The translations under genes and the position numbers were made by a program. Source: Fibrobacter sp. UWB16 (GTDB taxonomy: Bacteria > Fibrobacterota > Fibrobacteria > Fibrobacterales > Fibrobacteraceae). Taken from it: DNA of 64,000 nt. Positions 6,746 to 14,109 of the stretch are shown here, one piece after another (the first letter of the stretch is position 1; each line of letters opens with the position of its first letter). The notes under the pieces are model-generated. The model ran no database searches. It was not told the origin of the DNA and was given only the letters and a program-made list of their open reading frames with translations. Where the stretch lies: assembly GCF_900215325.1 (NCBI RefSeq), contig NZ_OCMS01000002.1:558001-622000 (forward strand), written 5' to 3'.

Positions 6746-9556
6746 ATGCAAATGACATACTCTAAAAAAACTGAGACAACCCAATGTGTTACTGATTGTA
6801 CCGCCGCCTCTGTCCTTGATTCGTCCGCACAAAATGAATCCCTCCAGCGAAAAGCGGATATGGCGAATAGTGCCGCCCAGCGCGCGGAGGCCCCGCGACC
6901 GAACAATACGGGAATGCCGGACAATTTGAAGGCCGGAATAGAGAGCCTTTCGGGGTTTTCTATGGACGATGTGCGTGTGCATTACAACAGCTCTAAACCC
7001 GCGACAGTTCAAGCACTTGCGTATACGCAGGGAACGGATATCCATGTCGCCCCCGGTCAAGAAAAGCACCTCCCACACGAAGCGTGGCACGTTGCCCAGC
7101 AAATGGCGGGTCGTGTATTGCCAACCACGAATATCAACGGATTGCCCGTCAATGACAATGCGGGGCTGGAACACGAAGCCGATGTCATGGGCGAGAAGGC
7201 GGTAATGCAGAGAAAGGGATTGGCTGTTGATTATGCAAGTGGTAAAGTGCAAGGCTCTGTTGCGCAAAGAATGGCGTTTTATAATCCGGATTCTCCAACC
7301 GAAACAACTCAAGTTGAAGGGAATGAAGAATTAGCGGTAAAACTTGGTCGTCATAAGGGTGAATCAAGGCCGGTTGAAGTGTCTAGATATGTGGATCAAT
7401 TTAAAAAAGAAATGTTGACGTATATTGCTAGTTGTATAGCCGATTGTCAAGAAAAAGATTTTTATGGACCGCATATTTCTGTTGTTATAACTGGTGGTGT
7501 TTGGTATATTGCGGTTAATAGTGATTTCGTTGATTCGCAAAAAAATGTAAAAAAAAGGCTTTTAGAAGATGCATATGCTGTGCAAAATGAAATTGTAAAA
7601 AAGAGAAATGCTTTAGAAGAAAAAGAAGGCTTTATAGAACAGCTGAAATGTGAAACAAGTAATGTTCCTGATGATATTGCAAAAAAACAAGCTTTATATA
7701 TCGTTTATAGATGGGCTGGAAAAGGTAAAGGCATAGTAGTTGAACAAAATGAAAGCCGTCAAAATGGTGTAATGCATGGGGAAATGCAAACAATAGAAAT
7801 TCTCAATAATAAGGTAATTGCCTTTCGTAAAGCTGCTACGTGTTTTGATGGTGTGAAAGGGGAATTCTCGGATTCGGATACTGAAAAAAGTATTGAATTG
7901 GCTAGCTTTAATGCTAGCAGGGCTGCTTCTTGTGTTGATGAAGCTCAAATTGCTAAAAAAGCTGCAGATGAAGCTGATAAAAAAGGCAATGTAGAATCAG
8001 ATGCTGATTGCAAAGCTGCTGTTGCTGCTTATTATGCTGCTGAAAGTGCAAAAGATGCTAAAACTGCGTCAGATGAGGCTGAAAAAAAGGCTGAGAGTGT
8101 AGTTAAGTTTACTGAAGCTAATGCAAAAAAAATGGCTGATTATTATGGGGAATTTGATGAATATAATAGATACAGTGTTGATGCTTCGTATACTGTTATT
8201 AAAATGATTGAATCTTATCATAAACTTAAATCAGCTTGCTCTATTATTGATTTCCAAATAGAATCAAATGAGAAGAGGAATGGCGTTGTTCGTGTTGGTG
8301 GTACTAAGACTCCTTGCTATGATTGTGCTTATGAAATGCATGTTCATGAAGATCACAATGCAGAAAATGAAATTACTGTTAAACAAAAAGATAAAACTCA
8401 AAAGAAATGTAAAGTTCATTCGGGGCATCAGGCGGAGAATATAGGTGGAAAAAAAGTCGTCACGATGACTCCAAATTTTGGAAATCCTTATTATAACTGG
8501 ATGTTTAAAAATGATGCTCGTCCCAAAGGTGATAGTTTTGCAATTGAAGAGTTTGGGTTTGATGATCAACAGGATCAAGATTACAATGAACTTTGCGGTG
8601 CTTTTAATTCTGTGTTTACGGATCCTAATCAAAAAATGCAAATTACTAGTTCGATGTTGGATGTGTGGGAACGTAGAAAGACTAACTTGGAAAAGTTAAA
8701 AAAAACTAAAAACAGTATTGATTTGTCTTGTTATACTTCTTTGGACCTTCAAAACTCGTTGTTGTTAAAACGGTTGATAGAAAAAGAATTAAATAAAATT
8801 TGTATAACAAAAGATGTAGCTTCAGTTAGTAATTTTGATGAAAACCATGCTACACTGGGAAATTGCTTGAAAAAAATAAATGATGAAAAAGAAAATGTGC
8901 GTAAGGGGAAAGAAAAAATATCTGATTTTGTTTTGTATGAACGGCTTGTTATTAATCAATTAGACGTGAATGTTCAAAATAAAATTGCTGAAAATGAATT
9001 TATACGTTTATTTAAAGAAGATGATTATGGTAATAATTTGTCAAGGTATCAATTAGAATATGAATTGCTTGTGGATTTAAATAAAATGAATCAAATATTA
9101 GAAAGCTTTTATAAATTGTGTGATAAATCTCAAAAAGAATTTAATGGTAAATCTAGTATGACAAAAAACAATTGGAATAGCTCAAGTTCACGAAAAAATG
9201 TGCTTAATTATGACAATTTAAAAGACAAGATTGTTGAAAAAATGACTAACCTTAATCTTAATTTTAGTAATTTTAAAAAGGAAGCTGAACATGTAAAAAA
9301 ATTTGCTGATGGGAGTTTAAGTGGAAATCCTCTTATTGTAGCTATTAGGACTGGGAAAATAGTTAGTGAATCTGTAACAATGGATGTTTATAAAGCAGAT
9401 ATAGAAAAACTTCAATCTACGATGAAATCCTTTGTTTCAAAATTAGATCCTATTTATAAAATAAAACTTGCTTCTCTTATTCCTTTGAATCCGCAATCCG
9501 TGCGTTCTTCACAAGGACCTTCTTCAGTACCCACAAATCCAAATAATCCCGATTGA
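6746..9556 (+). CDS. Putative eCIS cargo: leader + DUF4157 (eCIS core) + deaminase-like toxin
   Basis: 936 aa. Leader at 1-45; DUF4157/eCIS-core domain at ~55-155 with GMPDNLKAGIE, HEAWH (111-115) and the later EHEAD (~142-146), i.e. a metalloprotease-like signature. Residues ~160-340 are unassigned. H344-G-E346 and P523-C-Y-D-C527 follow, the HxE...PCxxC zinc motifs of the cytidine-deaminase-like fold. Between them, ~390-460 is an Ala/Lys/Asp-rich, coiled-coil-like insert, so the motif spacing (~178 residues) is far larger than usual. The last ~350 residues are Lys/Asn-rich and unassigned, ending in a Pro/Ser tail. There is no signal peptide and no obvious immunity gene. DNA after the leader and DUF4157 is AT-rich. 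The DUF4157 call is firm; the deaminase call rests on motifs only. Confidence 0.75.
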   Translation: MQMTYSKKTETTQCVTDCTAASVLDSSAQNESLQRKADMANSAAQRAEAPRPNNTGMPDNLKAGIESLSGFSMDDVRVHYNSSKPATVQALAYTQGTDIHVAPGQEKHLPHEAWHVAQQMAGRVLPTTNINGLPVNDNAGLEHEADVMGEKAVMQRKGLAVDYASGKVQGSVAQRMAFYNPDSPTETTQVEGNEELAVKLGRHKGESRPVEVSRYVDQFKKEMLTYIASCIADCQEKDFYGPHISVVITGGVWYIAVNSDFVDSQKNVKKRLLEDAYAVQNEIVKKRNALEEKEGFIEQLKCETSNVPDDIAKKQALYIVYRWAGKGKGIVVEQNESRQNGVMHGEMQTIEILNNKVIAFRKAATCFDGVKGEFSDSDTEKSIELASFNASRAASCVDEAQIAKKAADEADKKGNVESDADCKAAVAAYYAAESAKDAKTASDEAEKKAESVVKFTEANAKKMADYYGEFDEYNRYSVDASYTVIKMIESYHKLKSACSIIDFQIESNEKRNGVVRVGGTKTPCYDCAYEMHVHEDHNAENEITVKQKDKTQKKCKVHSGHQAENIGGKKVVTMTPNFGNPYYNWMFKNDARPKGDSFAIEEFGFDDQQDQDYNELCGAFNSVFTDPNQKMQITSSMLDVWERRKTNLEKLKKTKNSIDLSCYTSLDLQNSLLLKRLIEKELNKICITKDVASVSNFDENHATLGNCLKKINDEKENVRKGKEKISDFVLYERLVINQLDVNVQNKIAENEFIRLFKEDDYGNNLSRYQLEYELLVDLNKMNQILESFYKLCDKSQKEFNGKSSMTKNNWNSSSSRKNVLNYDNLKDKIVEKMTNLNLNFSNFKKEAEHVKKFADGSLSGNPLIVAIRTGKIVSESVTMDVYKADIEKLQSTMKSFVSKLDPIYKIKLASLIPLNPQSVRSSQGPSSVPTNPNNPD

Positions 9557-9675
9557 TCAATTCCCTTTCCCCATCTCGTATTTTTCAAAATGTACGCGCA
9601 TAGTCCGCTCGTTGCAAATATTTTTAGTATCTTTAACAAAGCGTGCGGCATTAGCGCTGCACCATGAAGGAGCTT

Positions 9676-10230
9676 ATGGCTAACTTAAAGATGTTTATCG
9701 ACAAGATGACGAGTCGAAAGAATTTTCAGCAAGATCGCAATTCCATCACGGTGGAATCTGTCGAAATTGATTATCCGCTTGTATTCGAAGGTAACGGCAA
9801 GATGTATTTCTTCAAGTTGGACCGTTACGTGTATGTCAAGGGTTCGCGCTATACCAAGGCTGATAAAAAGTTCCGTGACTTTATGCTGACTGTCCGCTTC
9901 AAGAGAGGCTTCATGTCAGACGGCGCGTCTTCGCCTTCGTTTGCCCAGAGCTTTGTTCCCGATATCAAAAAGGGCGACGACGTCTACAATGCTGCACCGT
10001 TTATTCACGATGGCCTGTACATGCACCGTGGCGAGACGGATGGCTGCAAGCTGAGCCGTGAGGAATGCGATGACATTCTTCGTGGTATTTGGAGAATCGC
10101 TGGCATGAGCCGCCTTGTGGCTGGGGCCGCTGACCTCGGCATTCAGATTTTTGCCGGTTCGTCTGAGCATTGGGGTAACGACAGTAATAACTGCAAGCAC
10201 CTCTTCGAAGCCAAGTTCGAATACCGCTAA
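9676..10230 (+). CDS. DUF1353 family protein
   Basis: About 184 aa. It has the DUF1353 pattern: a FMSDGASSPSFAQ strand, then a helix ending in FIHDGLY, then an aspartate-bearing helix (SREECDDILRGIW) and a Gly/Trp-containing end. DUF1353 proteins are found in phages and near phage-like loci and have no firm biochemical role. There is no signal peptide. ATG 9676 follows AAGGAG (9667-9672), although the spacing is short; ATG 9664 is the alternative. It lies about 110 nt after the cargo gene, so it may or may not belong to the same unit. Confidence 0.65.
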   Translation: MANLKMFIDKMTSRKNFQQDRNSITVESVEIDYPLVFEGNGKMYFFKLDRYVYVKGSRYTKADKKFRDFMLTVRFKRGFMSDGASSPSFAQSFVPDIKKGDDVYNAAPFIHDGLYMHRGETDGCKLSREECDDILRGIWRIAGMSRLVAGAADLGIQIFAGSSEHWGNDSNNCKHLFEAKFEYR

Positions 10231-10237
10231 CCCTCTC

Positions 10238-10290
10238 CGTCATCCTGAACGGATGCTTATGTCATGCCCGCCTTGAGCGGGCATCTCCTT
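10238..10290. repeat. Intergenic palindromic repeat
   Basis: GTCATCCTGAACGG is followed by GTCATGCCCGCCTTGAGCGGGCATCTCC (10261-10288), a palindrome with arms GCCCGC/GCGGGC. The same unit recurs at 12795 and 23974 and, in inverted orientation, inside rsgA at 52672. Confidence 0.7.
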
Positions 10291-10373
10291 TTATATGATG
10301 TTTTTTACAACGAATCCGTGTTGGCTACCTTTTTTTTATTTATTTTATGTAAGTTAAAAGGAAGAATTTGGGT

Positions 10374-12641
10374 ATGAGAAAATATGTTTTGAAAATGAAA
10401 CAGGGCTTGATGAATAAGTGGGCGGCAGTCTGCGAATTTTTCTCGCGTTCGAGGAATATTCTCCTGCTGATGCTCGTTGGCCTGCTCCTGAACGTTATCC
10501 CCGCTAAGCTTGCAATTTTCTTCGGAATTCCCTTGTTCTTGGACTGTCTGGGCACCGTGCTTACGGCTATGCTCGGCGGTTACCTGCCTGCGGTCATCGT
10601 GGGCTTCAGCGTGAACGCCATCAACGGAATTTCCGAGCCGGTCGCGACTTACTATGGCGTCCTGAGCATTTTAATTGCGACGCTTGCGACATTCCTTTTC
10701 CGCCGCGGGTTCTTCCACAGCATTTGGAAGTTGCTTGTTGTCATTTTGCTGTTCGCGCTGATTGGCGGTGGCATTGGCTCCATCTTTACTTACGCTTTGT
10801 ACGGGTTCAATTTTGGTGAGGGCATCTCTGCGCCGTTTGCGATTGCGTTCCACGACGTTTTTCATTGGAACCGCTTCAATGCGCAGCTCGTTGCCGATTT
10901 CGTGATAGATATTTTTGACAAGAGCGCAATTGTTCTGTTGTCTGCGCTTATTTATAGGTTTATTCCTCGCCGGGTCAAGGACGAACTGAAGGATGTCCAG
11001 CTCTTCCATCTTAAAGGATCTGAAAAGGGATTTTCTTCGGACAAAATGTCGATTCGCCATTCCTTGCTGAACAAGGTTGTAATCATGGTGATTGTTGCGG
11101 AAGTCCTTTTGGGCGGGCTTGCGAGCATGATTGGATTTTTCTTGTACCGTGACAACTGCATCAATAATTTTGTCAGTATCGCCAATGGCGTGACCGAAGC
11201 GGCGTCTATTGCCGTCGATGCCGAAAAGGTGGATGATTACCTGGCTCGGGGTTACGAGGTCGAAGGCTACCAGCGCACGCGCAAAGTTCTTTCTGGCATC
11301 CGAGAAAGTTTTTCGCAGACAAAGTATATATATGTGTACAAAATTTTGCCTGATGGCTGCCATGTGGTTTTTGACCTCGATACCGAAGGCGTGCCGGCTA
11401 ACGCACCGGGCGAAGTCTTTGCCATTGAACCTTCGTTTAAAGAATATCTGCCGAAGCTTTTGAACGGCGAGGAAGTTGAACCCATTATTTCGGATGACCA
11501 GTTTGGCTGGCTCCTCACGGTGTATAGGCCCCTCAAAAATGCCGCCGGGAAAACGGTTGCTTATGTGGGCGCGGACATTTCCATGGAATCCATCATCCGC
11601 GACGAGGCGATGTTCTTTATCAAGCTCCTTTCGCTGTTCTTTGGGCTTTCGCTAATTATCATGATGGTGATTATCGAAGTTATGAAGTATGGCTTTGTTG
11701 CTCCCGTGAACAAGATGTCTTATGCGGCCATGAAAATTTCTGGTGCCACGATGCGTGCAAACTACGCTTTGGATATGGGGGCAAATTTGGACTTGTCCAA
11801 TATGCGCAAGGCCGTGAATGATGTGGCAAGCCTCGGGATTAATGCCAAAGATGAAATTGGACATTTGTACGAATCGCTCTATACGATGGCAGAGACTGCT
11901 TTTGGCCTTATTAAAAACGTGCATGAGCAAAGCGTGAACATCCAGGAACAAAATCGACGTATTCAGCGGATGCAAGAAGTCCTCATTATGGAATTCGCCG
12001 AGATGGTCGAAGCCCGCGACAAGAATACGGGGGACCATATTAAAAAGACGGCCGAATATGTGGAAGCTATCGCGCAAGAACTTAGAGCCGAAGGCCAATT
12101 TAAGGACAAACTTACGGATGGCTATGTTCGCAAGCTCAAGCAGGCTGCGCCGCTTCACGATATCGGTAAGATTGCAGTCTCTGACTTGATCTTGAATAAG
12201 AATGGCAAGTTGACCGACGAAGAGTTTGCAATCATGAAGAGCCATACGACCGAAGGCGGCAAGATTCTCCAGAAGATTGTCGATGATGGCAAGGGCGCGT
12301 TTGATGCCGATTACCTGACGGAATCTATCGAAATGGCGAGCTACCACCACGAAAAATGGGATGGCTCCGGTTACCCGAACCACCTCAAGGGCGAAGAAAT
12401 CCCGCTCTCCGCGCGAATCATGGCCGTTGCCGACGTGTTCGATGCACTCATTGCCGAACGCGTGTACAAGAAAGGCTTTAGCTACGAAAAGGCGATGTCG
12501 ATTATCACCGAAGGGGCGGGCAAGCATTTTGACCCCGTCATTGTCGAAGCGTTCACGCGTATTTCTAAAGCGCTCTACGATGCTCGCACAAAGCTGACGC
12601 CGGAAAATGCTGAACCTGCGGGCGACGAGAAACCCGCTTGA
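10374..12641 (+). CDS. Membrane sensor with C-terminal HD-GYP phosphodiesterase domain
   Basis: About 755 aa. Residues ~15-200 form five or six membrane segments resembling ECF-transporter substrate-binding (S) components. A second membrane pair (~225-250 and ~420-440) flanks a periplasmic sensor region. A helical linker (VHEQSVNIQEQNRRIQRMQE) leads to an HD-GYP domain with HD at 595-596, HHEKWDGSGYP (~657-667) and a final AGKHFDPVIVEAF. HD-GYP enzymes hydrolyse cyclic di-GMP, so this protein probably links an external signal to c-di-GMP turnover. ATG 10374 lies 9-10 nt after AAAAGGAAG; the TTG at 10368 is less likely. No dedicated cyclase is adjacent. The HD-GYP call is firm and the S-component resemblance tentative. 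Confidence 0.85.
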   Translation: MRKYVLKMKQGLMNKWAAVCEFFSRSRNILLLMLVGLLLNVIPAKLAIFFGIPLFLDCLGTVLTAMLGGYLPAVIVGFSVNAINGISEPVATYYGVLSILIATLATFLFRRGFFHSIWKLLVVILLFALIGGGIGSIFTYALYGFNFGEGISAPFAIAFHDVFHWNRFNAQLVADFVIDIFDKSAIVLLSALIYRFIPRRVKDELKDVQLFHLKGSEKGFSSDKMSIRHSLLNKVVIMVIVAEVLLGGLASMIGFFLYRDNCINNFVSIANGVTEAASIAVDAEKVDDYLARGYEVEGYQRTRKVLSGIRESFSQTKYIYVYKILPDGCHVVFDLDTEGVPANAPGEVFAIEPSFKEYLPKLLNGEEVEPIISDDQFGWLLTVYRPLKNAAGKTVAYVGADISMESIIRDEAMFFIKLLSLFFGLSLIIMMVIIEVMKYGFVAPVNKMSYAAMKISGATMRANYALDMGANLDLSNMRKAVNDVASLGINAKDEIGHLYESLYTMAETAFGLIKNVHEQSVNIQEQNRRIQRMQEVLIMEFAEMVEARDKNTGDHIKKTAEYVEAIAQELRAEGQFKDKLTDGYVRKLKQAAPLHDIGKIAVSDLILNKNGKLTDEEFAIMKSHTTEGGKILQKIVDDGKGAFDADYLTESIEMASYHHEKWDGSGYPNHLKGEEIPLSARIMAVADVFDALIAERVYKKGFSYEKAMSIITEGAGKHFDPVIVEAFTRISKALYDARTKLTPENAEPAGDEKPA

Positions 12642-12681
12642 TGAAATGCGCATTTTTTACTATATTCGCATGCGCTTACTC

Positions 12682-12754
12682 GCCTGGTTAGTTCAGATGG
12701 ATAGAACGAGTCCCTCCTAAGGATTAAACTCGCGTTCGACTCGCGAACCGGGTA
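12682..12754 (+). tRNA. tRNA-Arg (anticodon CCT)
   Basis: A cloverleaf can be drawn by eye. The acceptor is GCCTGGT/ACCGGGT with two G-T wobbles, the D arm GTTC/GAAC, and the anticodon stem AGTCC/GGATT around loop CTCCTAA (anticodon CCT at 12716-12718). The T arm is TCGCG-TTCGACT-CGCGA and the discriminator A. The 3' CCA is not encoded. A terminator follows immediately. Confidence 0.9.
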
Positions 12755-12758
12755 TAGC

Positions 12759-12785
12759 AAAAGGGCCGCATCGTGCGACCCTTTT
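12759..12785 (+). terminator. Rho-independent terminator after tRNA-Arg
   Basis: AAAAGGGCCGCA and TGCGACCCTTTT pair around a TCG loop, and the 3' arm ends in a T-run. It starts 5 nt after the tRNA. Confidence 0.75.
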
Positions 12786-12794
12786 CTCATATCT

Positions 12795-12824
12795 TGTCAT
12801 GCCCGACTTGATCGGGCATCTCCC
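12795..12824. repeat. Intergenic palindromic repeat
   Basis: GTCATGCCCGACTTGATCGGGCATCTCCC is the same palindrome family as at 10261 and 23974, with arms GCCCGA/TCGGGC. Confidence 0.65.
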
Positions 12825-12827
12825 TCT

Positions 12828-13415
12828 TTAGACGAGTTCTCCGCGGATCACTTCCACGCTGTCGCCGACGAGGCTCACAACGTTTGTCGGATTGATTTCG
12901 ATATTGCCGCAGTCCACCATCATGTCTACGGAATGCTGGAACGTTTTCCAGAGTTCGTCTGTCTCGTAGATGTCTTCGTCGCTCAGCTTGGCGGCGGTGC
13001 TCAAGATGGGCTTGTCAAAGTGCTGGAAAAGTTCCTTGAAAAACGGGTGCGTCGGAATGCGGATGCCGATTTCCGGGCGCTTGACGTCGAGCTTGCGCGC
13101 AATGTGCGGATCGGCGGGGAGGATGAATGTGTACGGGCCGGGCACGCGCTGCTTGATGATGTTGAATGCAAAATTGCTCACGTGGGCGTAACCGGTGGCA
13201 AAGCGGATATCGGGGACGATGAGCGCCATGAAGAACTTTTTCATGGGCTTCTTGAGTGCATAAAGCTTGTGGATCGCCTTGGAAGATTCGGCGTTGCAGC
13301 CAATCGCGTAGCCGGATTCAGTAGGGTAGAGGACGAGACCGTCGTCTTCGAGAATTTCGGCCGCTTGCTTGACGATACGGGCTTGCGGATTTTCTGGATG
13401 TACTTCGAGTCGCAT
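12828..13415 (-). CDS. YrdC/Sua5 superfamily protein, YciO-like
   Basis: 195 aa. The order of motifs follows YciO: HPENPQARIVKQAAEIL, then LVLYPTESGYAIGC, then GPYTFILPA, then IGIRIPTHP, then an ILSTAAKLS segment, and NPTNVVSL near the end. The superfamily includes TsaC/Sua5, which makes threonylcarbamoyl-AMP for the t6A tRNA modification; YciO proteins are close relatives whose role is less settled. The usual Ser-x-Asn of true Sua5/TsaC (SAN motif) reads TAAK here, favouring YciO over TsaC. TsaB is encoded elsewhere in the window (46345-46974), but TsaC itself is not obvious. Confidence 0.8.
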   Translation of the reverse strand: MRLEVHPENPQARIVKQAAEILEDDGLVLYPTESGYAIGCNAESSKAIHKLYALKKPMKKFFMALIVPDIRFATGYAHVSNFAFNIIKQRVPGPYTFILPADPHIARKLDVKRPEIGIRIPTHPFFKELFQHFDKPILSTAAKLSDEDIYETDELWKTFQHSVDMMVDCGNIEINPTNVVSLVGDSVEVIRGELV

Positions 13416-13516
13416 ATTATTCTTTATCTGTATTTTCGCTTTTTGAGGAAATAATATACAAAAAAAGTCGGGAAAAAGCTGTGACGAAAATCGCGTTAAT
13501 CGCGATGATGCTTCCG

Positions 13517-13924
13517 TTAAATCCGCGGGAGGACTTCGCGCCCTTCGAAGGCGTTTTTAAGGTGCATAAACTGGACCGGTTCCTGGTAGGCGCGGGCGCT
13601 CAGAACGTCGAAACGGCAAGGCTCTTCGAAGCTTTTGGGCGCGATTGCTTTTTGCGTTGCCAAGAAGTGGCAAGCGGTTTGCCAAATTTTCTTTTGCTTG
13701 AGAGCGTTCACGCGGGCGGCTGGGTTCCCTTCCTGACTGTTCCAAACGGATTTGACTTCGACAAAAACGAGCGTTCCGTTATCGCGAGCGACAATGTCGA
13801 GTTCCCCGCCATGGTAAGCGTAATTGCGGGCGACAACTTGATAGCCTTCGCGCATCAAGTACGCGACAGCATGCGTCTCGATAAAATTTCCCTTCGACCT
13901 GTTTTGCGATTTCTTCAAAACCAT
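13517..13924 (-). CDS. UPF0102 (YraN-like) endonuclease-fold protein
   Basis: 135 aa. It has the YraN pattern: G-x-x-x-E-x-x-A-x-x-x-L near the start, then ARNYAYHGGELDIVARDNGTLVFVEVK, i.e. the E-L-D-x(n)-E-V-K core of the PD-(D/E)xK nuclease fold. VNALKQKKIWQTACHFL follows, as in the family. Its cellular role is unknown. A long plus-strand reading frame over the same DNA is a shadow. Confidence 0.85.
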   Translation of the reverse strand: MVLKKSQNRSKGNFIETHAVAYLMREGYQVVARNYAYHGGELDIVARDNGTLVFVEVKSVWNSQEGNPAARVNALKQKKIWQTACHFLATQKAIAPKSFEEPCRFDVLSARAYQEPVQFMHLKNAFEGREVLPRI

Positions 13925-14109
13925 TCGCTCCCCTTTTTACAAGACTTTACTGGCCCCTTCACTTCGTTCAGGGTGACATTTCATGTTTTCATCACGTCAT
14001 TCTGAGGCTATTCCAACTGCGTCATTCTGAGGGCGAAGCCCGAAGAATCCAGTTAAGTTTATATCAAGACTTTACTAGACCCTTCACTTCGTTCAGGGTG
14101 ACGGTGATG
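13925..14109. repeat. Double copy of intergenic repeats
   Basis: AAGACTTTACTGGCCCCTTCACTTCGTTCAGGGTGAC (from 13938) recurs almost identically as AAGACTTTACTAGACCCTTCACTTCGTTCAGGGTGAC near 14068. A GTCATTCTGAGGGCGAAGCCCGAAGAATCCAGT copy lies between them. This family pairs ends like GTCA...CTTCGTTCAGG in inverted orientation. I see no gene. Confidence 0.65.

Noticed and set aside
6725-7312. Minus-strand ORF across the start of the DUF4157 gene as a possible immunity gene
   Set aside because: It lies antisense to the leader and DUF4157 coding region, lacks a ribosome site and looks like a shadow.
13481-14005. Plus-strand 174-aa ORF
   Set aside because: Antisense of YraN; the YraN frame carries the family motifs.
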